From Symsagittifera roscoffensis (lineage: Eukaryota > Xenacoelomorpha > Acoela > Convolutidae): DNA of 64,000 nt. Positions 10,777 through 23,879 of the stretch are shown here, piece after piece. The stretch spans positions 80,895,574 to 80,959,573 of the forward strand of contig NC_087063.1 of NCBI RefSeq assembly GCF_963678635.1. Direction: 5' to 3'. Below the pieces are notes generated by a model. That model was not told the origin of the DNA and made no database searches. It saw nothing but the letters and a program-made list of their open reading frames with translations. The number at the start of each line of letters is the position of its first letter. The stretch's first letter is position 1. The position numbers were made by a program, and so were the translations under genes.

Positions 10777-12990
10777 TTAAATCACTGTATTGTCAAATTT
10801 TTGAACTTCCGCCTCGGCCGCGGCCGCGGCCGTTCCGGGGCTACCTACCGAGCCTTCGCTCAATTTATTAGGGGCTAAGGAGCCAACTACTGATACATCA
10901 TCCAGGAGCTGCCTACCAGCAGCCCATGGGTCGAGCGTCAAACCGTCTTGTCGCTTCTCATTTGTCCTGTGGAGGTGTCGTGGTTCTAAAAAAGAAGGAA
11001 TGTTAGTGGAGTTGAGACTTTGCTTTATAAGGGTATTCAAATTGGAAAGCCAAGAGAATCCCCTGCCTTTTTGAGACAAGATAGGCCATGTCAACCATCT
11101 TGGATTACTTCGTATCTATGTTTTTCACAAATTTTTGAACCTAGGCAGCGTCCAATTTTAGTTCTAAGCAACTGATTCGACAATTTCAATCTAAGATTTT
11201 TACACGTTATGACATTCGACCATTGCGACTCGAAATTATTCCGGTAAGTATTGATCATTTTCACATCAGTAGGTTCTAGTTTCAAAATCATTTGAGAGGT
11301 TTCTTTATCAAAATGGGTTTCGTCCAATTTTTTTGAATTTCGTTTTCCGGGGCTACTTCACAATTTGCTGAATCAAACCAAAAATCTAATGCATCATTAT
11401 AAGGTCCATCCTCATGCTCCAAACCAAAAAATCTCACTTATGGTAGCTTTAGCTCCTACTGCTGAGGCTAAAAAGCGGGTAAAGATAGTAGGCGAACGGA
11501 AGACACACCCAAGCCACCTTTGGCTGCCGGGAGAACTGCTTGCAAAAAATGGCTATCATTCATTTTTACAGTTTTTACCCTTAATAAATTTTTTCTTAAA
11601 ATCACTTTGCAACAAACACGGTTTTGTACGCAACAAAAAAGGACTTGTACGCAAAAATTATAGGAGTTTCGGCCTGCTAAAGCAATGTTTTAGGAGGTAA
11701 AAACCATAATGTGCTTGCAGATTATCAATAACTTCCGAAACTTTTTCGAACGCAGCTATTGTCCCTTCATCAGTTCTTTTTGACAGGATTCCCTTTTAGA
11801 GAAACCCAAGATTACAAGTTCATCCTTGACTTTAGTCTTTTTTGGACATAAATTTTGAAACTGACCTATAAATGTTTTGTACTGCGTACTTGTGGTCTGT
11901 CCTGGATTACATAGCTCACATTTTAACTTTTTATGCTTAACCCATAGTCTTTTTCTGAATTCAGTATTTTTTAAGGTCTCAGAGCACTATCTTGTAGTTG
12001 TCGGCTAGGTTTCCATCATCTAAATACCAAACATTTAATTTGGTTTCAAGTGTTTTTACTAGCGTGTGTATTGTTTCAGCAAAAAGCTTGGAGTCTCGGG
12101 ATCATTTTGTTGTGTTCCGTCCCCAGACATAAAAATGGAATTTCCGTAGAAAAGTAAACTTGGTTTACTGTAGGCGCAATGAGTACATTTGTACAACTCC
12201 GGGCGGCTCGAAAAAACGTGATTCAGCATTGTTTCTCTTTTAAGTGAACTAAATGCATTACTAAATAAAGTCTAATTTAAGCAAAACTGAACACTTCAGG
12301 TTGTCAACACGCTCTATCAAATTTCTAAAGGAGTGTGCAGCAGTTTCAGCTCCTCGTTTAGTACCACATTCTACTTTAAAACTTCCAAAAAGTTTGTGGC
12401 TCTGCGAGAGCCTTGCCTCCTGCGCATTTAGACGCGATGCGTCTGAGCGTGTTGCCGATGGCAATTGGGCGCAAAGATCAGGCTATTTTTACCAGGGCGA
12501 AAAGTTTTGCTCCAAAAAAGGGAGGTTCGGGTACTTTACATTCAAAGTTTTATAAGACATAGCAGCTTAGTAAGCGATTTCAAGAACATGAGCCCCGCAT
12601 TGCCGTTTGATTTAATAAGAAGGCCTTTAAAAATTTGAGGAACAAAATTGTTCGGACCGGCTCCCGAGCCATTTGGAAAAGACATAATTGCTTTGTACAC
12701 CTCGAACTCAGTTACGAAAAAACTATTGACGTTTTCCGGGTTTTTGGCATTTATATCAGCTCCTTTTGGGTGTTTAGACAGCAATTTTTTATAGTTAGGA
12801 ATCAAAAAAAGGTGGGACTTTGTCATCTGAAGCAGCCACCCTTATTGCTCGCTTTTTATTTCCATCATCAAGCTAGCTGCTGATTCGCTTTGTTCGCTGT
12901 TCGAGATCTCTCTGGGAAACAGTTTTGGGTCTTATTTTTTTAGAGCTCATAGCTGTCATTTCTATTAGCTTGTTCAAAAAAACAAGAAAG
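10777..12990 (-). pseudogene. LINE (non-LTR retrotransposon) reverse transcriptase remains
   Basis: The minus strand, read downward, gives LINE reverse-transcriptase blocks in the right order. At about 12900-12542 an N-terminal block reads KAIMSFPNGSGAGPNNFVPQ. At 12464-12261 comes TKRGAETAAHSFRNLIE followed by CSVLLKLDF. Near 12013-12032 is the catalytic block WYLDDGNLADN. At 11327-11091 comes LRTKIGRCLGSKICEKH, and at 11094-10777 the C-terminal block RQDGLTLDPWAAGRQLL. Several frameshifts and stops separate the pieces, so no active enzyme can be made. No endonuclease region is seen upstream; the copy is probably 5'-truncated, as is usual for LINEs. The clade is not assigned. Confidence 0.75.
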
Positions 12991-12999
12991 ACGTCAAAA

Positions 13000-14249
13000 A
13001 ATATTCAGCCAATAATTAACATTTTCTACCTTGTAGACAATAGCATTCGTTTTATTCGAAAGACTTTCTGCCAAGGAAACACGCGAGTCCTTAGGTATTT
13101 TCTTGAGCACTTTGAACATTAGAAATGGCTATTTATACATAATTATTTAGCGCTAAGTCATCGCCCATTGCAGCATTATTGACAGACTTTACAATAACAC
13201 ACATAGGACATTGAATACATTGGAATTTCTTGGAGTCGCTATGAGTTATATTTACACAATTGATATGATACCAAATAAAACAACAATCAAATCTTATCGA
13301 ATTTAAAAGTCGTGAAGTTTTTAAGCATTCTTTGCTTGTACACTTCTTGTTGCTTTTTTACTCATCTTGATGGCGCGGCGCTAGGTAAAATAAGTAAATT
13401 TGACTGGAAACAATGGGTCTGAAATAACCCATAAAAATAGGGTTGTTATAAATGAAGAAAGTTATAGATGAAGACAAAAACTTTTACAAATTTGTTTTCG
13501 AAATTAATATTTATAAAATCTATGAAACTCGCTGAAAAAGAACAATCTCACTCAGAAGGTCCACCGGCCCACCACAAGACTTCCCAGGCCATCAACTCCT
13601 TCCCGCAGACCAGATACCTACTTGACAGAAGTGTCTCTAAATCCCTCAAAGAGCGCTCGACAAATAGGCACAAACAACAAAAATATCACATCTCTTTAAT
13701 AAGTTTATCACAGCAATTAGGCAATCACAAAAATCATAGTTTTCTATTCAAAAAATTATAAAACTTGAAAAATAATTTAAAAATCATGAACAAAATGATG
13801 GCATGCCGATGAGCACCCCAAAACCAACGACAGTGATTCATGTGCGCGATGCAAGATGAACGTTTCCAAGAACGTATATGTTCGATAAAATGCGCGTCGA
13901 ATCCCATTTCTGGTTCCACATGAATTGCTCAAAGATGACAAGTTGCAGAGATTATCAGCTGGTCTGGATTCTCCTGACACTGCGGCTGCACTTGTATTTT
14001 TGATATCCAAGACGTTCAGAGTGATGATGGGACTGCAGACGACGACAAAGGCGATGCGGTCGTGAATGCTGTTGGTGATCCAGGCAGCTCCTGACCACTC
14101 GGTCACGACCTGGAAGAGGAGTCACGACAATTTAAAAAAGATCTTAACTGTTCTCAAATCAAGCAATATTTTTTTCGATGTCTTGACCAAAAACAATGAG
14201 CTACTTTTTTTCAAATGCTCGAGCAAAATAACCACTGGAAAATATGTAT
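13000..14249. other. No clear gene; one coding-like patch
   Basis: Most of this stretch is AT-rich and unremarkable. At 13800-14130 the plus strand is richer in GC and reads SCARCKMNVSKNVYV, then a stop, then DDKLQRLSAGLDSPDTAAAL. The first piece could be half of a CxxC zinc-binding module, as found in gag or ORF1 proteins of retroelements. This is too little to assign. A second short GC-richer patch lies at 14590-14720. Confidence 0.35.
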
Positions 14250-14540
14250 GATTTGAGCGGTTTTTTTAGACAATTACGCTCAAAATCTTGCTTCAAAATG
14301 AGCGGTTTGAGCGGTTTTTGAACGGTTTATCTAAAAAAACCGCTCAAAAACCGCGCAAGATTTGAGCGGTTTGAGCGGTTTTTTTAGACAATTACGCTCA
14401 AAATCTTGCTTCAAAATGAGCGGTTTGAGCGGTTTTTGAACGGTTTGTCTAAAAAAACCGCTCAAACCGCTCATTTTGAAGCAAGATTTGAGCGTAATTG
14501 TCTAAAAAAACCGCTCAAACCGCTCAAATCTTGCTTCAAA
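14250..14540. repeat. Dense direct and inverted repeat cluster built on GAGCGGTTT
   Basis: A unit starting TTGAGCGGTTTTTTTAGACA occurs at 14253 and again at 14371, a period of 118 bp. It contains ACGCTCAAAATCTTGCTTCA, TGAGCGGTTTGAGCGG and a terminal TCTAAAAAAACCGCTC. From about 14449 to 14540 the same unit returns as its reverse complement. The short word GAGCGGTTT and its complement AAACCGCTC are repeated many times within 290 bp, so one strand can fold into several alternative hairpins. No coding frame is supported. It may be the collapsed remains of a MITE or a nested foldback insertion. Confidence 0.85.
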
Positions 14541-15779
14541 TTAGGTGAAAAATCTCGACTCGGGAGCCGCAAAATGAGAGAAAACAGAAGGTGGATCCCA
14601 GCGGTCCCTTGACATCACTGGACGCCTGGACGAAGCTCAACATACACACTGCAGTAAAGTGCAACAAAGCACTCGAGAGGACGCTGTGTCATGTTTGGCA
14701 TATGCGGGTATCTACTGGAACGAGTTTAAAACTAGTATTCATATCCAGTTATATTATTGATAAAACTATCTCTGTAAAATTTTTCTAAATGACCAATCAT
14801 AACCAGCAATAATTTGTAAAGCTGAAACTATTCATAGTTTCAGCTACAGACCAGAATGAATATAACTTAGCAATCAGTTACTTTTTTCCACAACAGTTCT
14901 TGTTATCTAACCTCGCAAGTACCAGTATACTCTAGACCTATTGAGACTAGGAGATATAAGAGTAATTTTAAGATCGGTATCAGACAAAGGAAGTTGCACG
15001 AACCTATCCGGCCGATAAAAGATTACGTGACGAACAGATGGTGTACCTTATCTGAAGTTACTCTATGAGCGAGCAACCTCGGACATGAACTCATCTGGTG
15101 CGACCAAAAGTCTCGAACAAAGACCTCAACAATCTTAGATTTAGGAAACTCAAAATAGACATAAAACCTAAGATCCAAACACATAACAAAGAAATGTTAA
15201 GAATTAATGAAAACTTAAATCCACGTCTCAATAATTCAAATCAGTAGGAACGAGTATTCAAGCTTACAAGATCAAAACCCGATCAACCGACCGACTTTCT
15301 ACGTCGTGAAACAAAAAAGCAGACGTCGTGAAGCGAACTTTGTAACTTTAAAACTTTGTAAATTTAAAATTAATTGTAGAAAAAGTACGAAAATTATTTA
15401 GTTAAGAAAATTAGTATTATCAATTTTATTTTAAAAAAAAAGTCCCATGCATCTCCGGGACTCAGATCTCATCCTTTAATCAATCATGGTTCCTTGTTTC
15501 TTCATCTAAAACATAACCATGAAAACTCACAAAATAAATACCCTTTAAATCTTTAACTTTTAAATCAATCCTTTTTTAAAATTATAACCTTTCTTAATCT
15601 TAAACATTCCTTAGTCTTAAATTTAAATATTGGCTAGAGGGCTCAAGGCGCTATCCTTGATTAAAAACAACCTAATTTTTTTAGATTTAAACTAGATCAT
15701 CAAAGCTTTCCTTGAATCTTTACTTCTTAGCTTAATTTTAAATTTAATCTTTTTAATATACTTGATCAGCAAGGCTTTC
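14541..15779. other. No gene seen; possible flank or LTR of the Ty3/Gypsy remains
   Basis: AT-rich sequence with no supported coding frame. It lies directly before the gag-like region of a decayed Ty3/Gypsy element, so part of it may be LTR or untranslated leader. I could not find a second LTR copy or a primer binding site, because the 3' side of the element ends at the 20956 gap. Confidence 0.4.
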
Positions 15780-18700
15780 CTTGCATCATCTAGAAAAAAA
15801 TTGTTTAATATTGAAAGACATATTTTTTATTGAAAATCTACCACCACAATCATCAAATCAACGACCACACCGAATACAAATAGATGATACAGAATTAGGT
15901 TTCTCAAAAGTTTTCACAGAATACATCAAGAGTATTAAACATCAAAAAATACAAAAGCAAACTCATTTTTAACAAATGATGTTTACCAACCCGATTCAAT
16001 GCGAAACGGAATCTCATTTTTTTTATTATTTACAGCAACATGAAATACACAAAATCAGTTTACATTTTTTAAACAAATACCAAACACAGCAGAATCACTC
16101 CAAATGACTATGAATTCATACCTTATGGGTGGATCAAAAACAACATCTAAAACACTACTCATGGTATTCACAGGAACAGACCCTGAATACTAAGAAGAAG
16201 ACTACCTAAATGCAGTTACAGCAAATTTAAATTTAATTGTAGATCTACAACCAATAAACGCACCACTTCATCAAAAATTTGGACGTAGACGTACCGAACT
16301 AATTCAAACTACACTCGATGGCGCAGCTCAAAAATTGTTTTCAGTCTTACCCAGAATCTCTAAATCCGACTGGAAACGATTTACAAAACAATTTTCGAAA
16401 ATGTTCGACTTTGAACGAAACAAACAAGATCAAAAAGTTTTATGCAACAAAATTCAAAACTCGTAAAAAAAATCAAAACCCTAGTACGCTTATTCTCTGA
16501 TCACACATTACTACAAAAAAAACGAAAATGGCAGAAACTCTACCGATGAATTCAACACCACAATTACGAAAAATTGCAAGGAAAAAGAGAAAAAAGAAGG
16601 TTTAAAACTGACACACGAAATAATACTCAAACCACAACTTCACACATAAATAATATCCAAGACTCCGATACTGAACTAGCAGAAAAAATTATCCAAATTC
16701 TCAATATATATGAGAAAAACGCAAATCTTAAAGGCAACAAACCTTCATTTAAAAAACATTGTAGCTATTTTTTCAGATATGGACATAGAATTGCTGAATC
16801 AGACAAAACAACCAGGCAAAAAAATCAGAGTTGACTGAATAAGAGCATTCAAAGTATTGATAGATCAGAAAAATTACTCCAAAACAAATATAAGTTTACC
16901 ACAAGATCAAAGACAAATCAAAGTACAATCTACATATGAAACAAGCCCAGATCTTCCAGCTTTCCTTTTCAAGAACTTCCAGTAAACTAGCCACTGCACA
17001 AGATTAATTATGGAAAAATTCAATTTTTTATACCAACTCGAATAATGGAACAAAATTAACTTTTACTAAAACACTTCAAACGAATATTCCACAAAACAGA
17101 TAATAAAAACAACTTAGATGGAATACGTTATTACTAAAAATGTTCTAACTATAAACATCTTAACTATTAAATTGCAAATCAACGACAAATAATCAAGCTC
17201 AAAAATACATCCCTACCAATTTTCCAAAAATTACTCAAGCGAGCTCCATTCTTCTCATAAGTCATAACCATATACATGATCAGCAAAGAAAACATTTAAT
17301 ACCATTACATGATATGCATAAGACTTTTCCATCAACCAGGTTCACCAATATAACAACACGATCCAAATACACAGAAATTATATTTGTCTAACTATGAACT
17401 CAAAATAATCCATAATTTTTTTAGAGTAACGAGTTCAACTATCAGATACGCTAAAATCACAAGCACAGTACTAGGCGGTAAACAAACAACAGCACTACAC
17501 AATTGTTTAATTAAAAACCAAATATAATATCTTAACGTACACCACCTTAACAAACAAAAGGATAAGAGTTCAACAAGACAAACACGGAAAATGACAAAAA
17601 TAGCAAAACAAAACAAATTATAAAACGAAAATTTTCAAAGACATTTAACGCAGTTTCGGAATCAGATATAACTACAATACAAAACCTCCAGGACCTAAAA
17701 GACTCAATAGATGAAAAAAAACCCATGATGGACAAAAAACAACGTTTTGAACTCAGAATCCACAACAGAATCATCAATAAAAAGGTAAAAATCAAATATT
17801 GGTAAACCAGTACGACTATATAATTGTAATCAACCAAAAAGACATATTGAAATTTACACTAACAGAACTACAGTACAAAAAAAGGTTTAATACGACAAAA
17901 ATTTGGACGATGACTCTATCCTTCCTTTTCTCATTCATCCCAAAGCGATACCGCTAGAGGACAAGTACCCATTTGTCATAATCGATTTGCAAATTTGTTC
18001 AAAAGAGCAAATAGCTTATGTAGACGAAAATTTCCTGAAGTAAAAATCAAAAGACAAGTACTCGATCACTATCTACCAGGCATCAGTAAGATCCCTTCAG
18101 ATTAGGGCATAACCACAACCATCATACCGAATACGATCAGATGATATAGAAGTAGATTTCTAAAAAAGTTTTTTCTGTGTATATGGAAAATATTAAACAT
18201 CAAAACTAACAGAGAGCAAACTCAATCTTCACAAAAGATGTTTTCTCTATCATTTATAATTATGTTTCTAAAATAGAAACAAACCAATCATTTTATGTAT
18301 CACCACCACAGACATCATCTCGACATGCAATAGTAAGACGAGAATTAAATCTTTTCTCACGATTTTAGACTCAATTCATGAAACACTCACTGAGAATGAA
18401 TTAACATTACTTTTGATCTACTAAGAAACTCAGCGTGGCACATGGCAGGTTAAATTCAACACCATTTAAATTTAATTTCACAAACAAGAAAAATTTTCGA
18501 CCACTAACAAACGACGAAAACAATATTGGCAGATGAATCAGACTATGTATGGGATCATGAATGGCCTCATAACTTTATTTTATAATACTCCAAACGATAT
18601 CTCAAGTGCAGCAATTGCAACCATTTTATTACACAGAAATTGTTTAAGAGAGACAGTTACAACTGAAACAACACCTTCAAATTATAAAACAAAATTTAAT

Positions 18701-20955
18701 GAAAGAATAAGCAATAACAGTTTGAAATCAACATTTATGAACACACAGGAAACCCTTAACTAGAAACCTAACACAACAAGGTATCAAAACTTCATCACAT
18801 TTCGTGAACAAAAAAATAGTCAAAACGCTACCTACAAGATATCTCAGCTATAAATCTGACAATTACAACACCAGATAAAAAAAATAACACTCCTTATCCA
18901 CAAATGACCTTGCAATCATCAGTTAATACATCAGTAGATCCCAAATACTCGCCTAAAAATATTAAACAAATAGACCAAAAACTAAAAAATGACCAGCTAA
19001 AAAACAGAAACACGGAAAATGCAATTACTTTGCAAACCACAATTATGATTTTTTTCCCGCAAATAATAACAAAATCAATCCAATAGAAAGACCACTTAAC
19101 GCGACACGAAATCAATCTCAAGAACATAATTAGGCCCTACTGATATCAAAACCAGTATATCAATCAGTACTTTTTTATGAACGAAAAAACCGGCAGACCG
19201 CACTGAAATTTACCCTAAAAACTATATAAATAATGGGCAATTCACAAGAAACAGCATACAGAGTAAATATTATTTTAAAATTACCAGATATTTGACAAGC
19301 AGTAATCTTCAAAAAAGAATTATCTATTAATAATATTACAACTGACTCAAAAAGAAGCACAGGTTATATCACAAAAACTCCTATTTTGAACCAATACTCC
19401 AAATCTCAAAATATACAAATAAAGAACAACTTCTGACAATGTTTTGTTTTCAACTATTTCAAATAAATCAGCAAGAATTTGAACAATTAGCAGAATTATT
19501 GTTAAAATATTCCATGGTTTATGCCATACGAAAATTTTTCATTGGAAAAATACGTTCACACTACACCTTTACAATAAGACAAAGTAAACAGACTTCTATA
19601 CATTCTGGAACCAGTAAACGAAGAACCACGACCCAAAGGAAACTCATTTTTAAAGCCGATAATTTTTCTCACAGAAGGAGAATCACTTGAAACTGTTCCA
19701 AACGCACTATATTTAAGCTATCTATTTAAAGAACCAAATTGCATTTGGCCCATAGAAACAATACAAGTAAAAATTATGAAAATAAACGTTCACTTTTAAA
19801 TGACCGCCGACATGAATAGTGCAGACAGTCAAATGCCATCAGACCAACAATCACAATCACGTCGACTAATCCAGTTTGTTATTGAAAATCAACAATACGA
19901 ATTTATTAGACTATTCCAGGTGTATCCATAGGACCAGCAGCTTTTTCTGCATTTATGAGTAAATTATTCACCATTAGTTTTCAGAAAAAAAAAACATGAT
20001 TAAATACTTAGACGAATAGCACCAAATCTTGTTAAAAGAAAACAAGAAAGCAGTTCCACTGAAATCACGTTTTTTCCTTAACCGTTAAAAAATTCCTTGG
20101 ACATATTATTGAATTCAATCTAAGAACACCTTTAAATTCTCGAATAGATGCAATTTTAAAACTCCAATCACCAACCAATAAAATTAAAACCCAACAATTT
20201 TTTGGAATGCTAAACTTCCTAAGTAAATATGTTTAAAAAATGCAACTATACCTCAAAACATTTTACAATATTCTTTGTCAACAAAAAAAGAATAATTAGA
20301 CTTTAGAACATCAAAAACGCTTCAATGAAATTAAAAATCTTCTCACAATTTTTAAATTTTTAAAATCACATCAATTCACAAACAAGAAGAACCTTATATC
20401 AGCAAATTCACGACTTTTTACATAAGCAGAATTTAGACCCCACGCAGTTTTCAGACATCCAACAGTTCAGACATCCAACAGAATTCAGACATCCAACAGT
20501 TTTATTTACGAATCATAAATCTATAATTTTTTATTTTCACACAGAAATCTATTCCAAAACATAGAGATATAGTTTGGACAGCAGGCAAAGTCTTGTTGTA
20601 CCGATACACTTAGTCAAAACACACCGCCTGATTTACTTGTTAGAAAAAAAACTGTAGAAATAACACAAAACATAAAAAAATTTTCTCGCAAAAGACGAAA
20701 CATGACCACGATTAAAATGTAAATACGCAATAAAAACTGACTCTGATACTAAGCAAATAAATAACTTAGAACATTTTGCACTATACCTAGGTTGCCAAAC
20801 GAATCACAATGAATTAGATTTATTGGGTAAAGATACAATAAACTTATACCATACTCATCATGGATAAAAAATAATACAGAACTGAAAACATATCAACAAA
20901 AAACCACATTGAAATAAATCATTTCCATTAATAGAAAAGAAAAACCTAACGCATA
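15780..20955 (+). pseudogene. Decayed Ty3/Gypsy retrotransposon(s): gag and pol remains
   Basis: Plus-strand peptides follow Ty3/Gypsy order, broken by many stops and frameshifts. A gag start is at 15830-15970 (QIDDTELGFSKVFTEYIKSI). A capsid-like part is at 16200-16450 (ELIQTTLDGAAQKLFSVLPR). A single zinc-knuckle relic is at about 16750-16810 (HCSYFFRYGHRIAES, its second and last cysteines mutated). Reverse transcriptase begins near 19440 (YAIRKFFIGKIRSHYTFTI) and continues at 19800 (DMNSADSQMPSDQQS, QFVIENQQYEFIRLF). The thumb/connection is at 20090-20240 (KFLGHIIE, then FFGMLNFLSKYV), and a pre-integrase tail lies at about 20600-20660. The gag start is found a second time near 18110-18260, so two copies may be nested or in tandem. 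Integrase and the 3' LTR are missing at the gap. GC is very low. No active protein can be made. Confidence 0.75.
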
Positions 20956-20978
20956 NNNNNNNNNNNNNNNNNNNNNNN
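20956..20978. other. Assembly gap, 23 N
   Basis: 23 unknown bases, unlike the two 200 N gaps. It lies exactly where base composition changes from very AT-rich Ty3/Gypsy remains to a GC-richer block. Confidence 0.98.
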
Positions 20979-20980
20979 TT

Positions 20981-23864
20981 CAGTTTGCCCCCGAGTATAG
21001 GAGTAAGGTCAAGGAAGTAAAACGGGAAGCAGAATAGGCAAGTGCTTCAGCGTATGCGGTTTCAGAAAAGAACTTGAAGGAGATAGCTCCCATGATTCTG
21101 GCGCGATGAAAGACGGCGGCCCACATGGGCGGCTCGGCAGCCAGAAATAAAAGAGGTGATGGTCGGAGTGGAGGCCTGAACGACTCCAGGGAAAGAAAGA
21201 GACTGGATCGTGGTGTTTCCCGGAAGCAACGGAGTTTGGCCACCCAACAAAGGGCTGAAGTTAATAAGCTAGAGTTGCAGAGCCAGCTGGGGCAAACTTG
21301 GGAAAACTTGCTGCTGGAGTATTTGGAAGATGCGATGAGAGCACCCTCATTGGCACCATCATTAATGGCGAATCCTTTTGTCAGGACGGCGGGACAGTTG
21401 CTGTTTTCACGCAGCCTGGCGGGAGTGTCATTAGAGCCGTTGACTTCATATGACAAACTCAGAATGGGGGATGCGGGTATTTGCGTGTACCAAATGCTGG
21501 TGCAAAACTTTGCTGCATATAACTCGGGATTGAGTCTAGGGAAGAGGAAAGATACCACCTGCTTCTTGAGATGGATAATGTCAGTGATGTCTGACAACAC
21601 CGTCCAGACGTGCCACCAAAGAGCGATAGGAAGTATAACGAAGGAAAGGAGGGTCGCCACCGTCATCCTGAATGTGTACCAGAGTACTGGGATCGCCAAG
21701 GGGGATGGCTCAAGGCAGTCTCTAGAGAACCACGAAAAGCTTGATGAAATACGGAGGTTCTCCAACAAGAATTTCGTCGAGGATCACGATATGCATCGCA
21801 ACCTGGCTCTGACAGAAGATTAATCAAGGCCCACAAAACGGGAAAAATATCAATATGTGTCTGGAGTGATAGGGACGGCATACAAACCTTTCTTGGACTC
21901 AGAAGCTGGAAACGCTTGCATGAATTTTGAAGTACCGGAGTTGTTGAAGTTCTGGGCGGAGAAAATAATTGAGATTGACCCGACGTAATGGGAAAAACCG
22001 AGCCTAGGTCTGCTACTTGAGAAGATGCCTGAAATTATCAGTGTGCCGCGTTCGGACAAAAAGGGCGAATTAAAACTGGGAAGCGGAAACGACGTCTTGT
22101 CTATGAAATTGGGGACCATTTGGAAGTTACTGAGACCATCTTGGTGCCGACATCCCCACGCGAGCCTGATTGAGGAAGTTACGGAGCGGGTGAGATTGTC
22201 GCCAGCGAAAGATGAAGATGTGGGAAATTTTCATATAGTGCACAAAATAATCCTACCTCATCAAGGGGAATCGGGTGCAGCAACCAGTAAGCTGGACAAG
22301 CTGGTAAAGGAGATGGAGCCGGAGAGCATTCTTGTGTTGGGCGGTCCTGTGTCAGAAAACAATCCTTCCAGAGATGGACTTAGCCACTTGGTTCAGCGAC
22401 ATAACGGAGAAGGAGAAGAGCAAGGTCCAGATAATGGCTGAGTGTTACGCGAGCACCACTGTAAACGTAGCGACGGCACTGGAATTTTTCTCGAGGAAGT
22501 GCAGTTTACAATCTCTAGAGATGTTGGAGTCCGAACACCCGTTTGTGACAGCGTTAAGCGTGGAGTCTGGGCCAGCAGTGTTACAATTGATCCAGATGCA
22601 CATCAGGGGATGGAAGATTGGTCTCGAGGCGGAGATGGGATTTCCTGTGAGCGAGGAGCGAGGACCACAGTTTACCAACGAATGCGAAGTCTCTGGTGAG
22701 ACCAGTTATGGCCAATCTGTGCGGAAGCCATTATCCACTACACATGGCGATGATGAAAGCATATAGTCAGAGGGTGTTAATTGACAAGGCTTTTTCAGTG
22801 CCCAAGTGTGTACGATTGGCACGGATGTCGCACCACTCTCACAAGTTGCTGGGAGAAGATACTAGGAGAAGTGCCTGAAGATCGATCAAAGAGAGGACTT
22901 GGTGAGATCTGGGTGGAAGAGCTCTGGAGTCTGGAAAACGAGGACACAAGTTACTTTGAGAGATAGAATACGATTGAAAAGGCGATGAATAGTGCACCAG
23001 CCATGGAAGAAAACGAAGTGACGCATGAGAAAATGATGGAATTTGATCCTCTGTTGGAAGCTTCAACCTGACACATGGGGAATGCCCATGCCATTGTCTT
23101 GAAGCTCTGTTTGATGTGGGACGTGGAAGAAGTTCGGTCAAAAAGGCTACCAGGTCACCAGCAGAAGGTCACTCTTTTTGTAGTGAGCACGATGCTGGCG
23201 TTGCGATGGATCGATTAGAATGTGACAAAATATCGAGAGTCGAGAGCACCAACAGTGGAGTCAATACATGCCCTTGACTACAGCGGAGGCTTGAGTTGAT
23301 CCAGACTGCGTGTAAAGTACTCGCTGTGCCCAAGGAATAAAGGCACGTGGGGAGTCGCATGAGATTCTTTTCATGGTTTCGAGCGACGCTGACGTCTTGG
23401 CTGTATACGGTGACGAAGAATCACACGAAGAAACATCAGAAAGAATATCGGCAATTCCTGGCCGAGATTGGGACCGAGGCCTTCAAGAGATCTATGTTAA
23501 CTCATCGTAATGCAATAACCACGGGTGGAAAAGGGTTGGTAGAGTGTCTCGAGATAACACCAAAGCGAGGGAATCGATATTGGAGGAGGACTTGGCGAAG
23601 AAATTGAGCCTGAGCTTGCACTATTCCTTCTGTTTGAATAGGGAATCTAGAGTGAAGGGTCCGCCGAATCAGGCGAAGAAGCTACAACAGCGAAAGGAAT
23701 GGATGCGAGCCTACAAACAGCTGAAGGCATGGGATGAGATCGTGATCAGGTCCGATGACGAAGAAGAAATGGCAAGGCAAATTACGATGTCGAGTGTGTC
23801 AGGACCCAGTACCTCAAAGACACGGGGCACGAACTTAAGAGGGTGTTCAGGGGTTGGTTCTTGA
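20981..23864 (+). pseudogene. Unrecognised GC-rich coding block, mutated
   Basis: One plus-strand frame stays almost open from 20981 to about 22375, with four stops (TAG and TGA before 21125, TAA after 21823, TAA near 21986). It then shifts by one frame (to about 22766), shifts again (22781-23290) and ends in a third frame at 23864. Its total span would be about 960 codons. Readable pieces include QSQLGQTWENLLLEYLEDAM, SRSLAGVSLEPLTSYDKLRM, EPESILVLGGPVSENN and, near the end, an acidic and basic tail (SDDEEEMARQITMSS). I find no RT, integrase, transposase, protease or zinc-knuckle motif. GC is near 50 percent by eye, against about a third around it. It could be an old viral structural gene, a gag of an unusual retroelement, or a host gene from elsewhere. 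The function is unknown. Confidence 0.45.
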
Positions 23865-23879
23865 GTCGTGAGCGGGGGA

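Noticed and set aside
13777-14106. A 109-codon minus-strand frame
   Set aside because: No domain and poor composition; the plus strand of the same patch is a little more coding-like but also unassigned.
20980-21768. A 262-codon open frame on the minus strand
   Set aside because: It is opposite the long plus-strand frame of the GC-rich block, has no domain and a composition typical of an antisense shadow.
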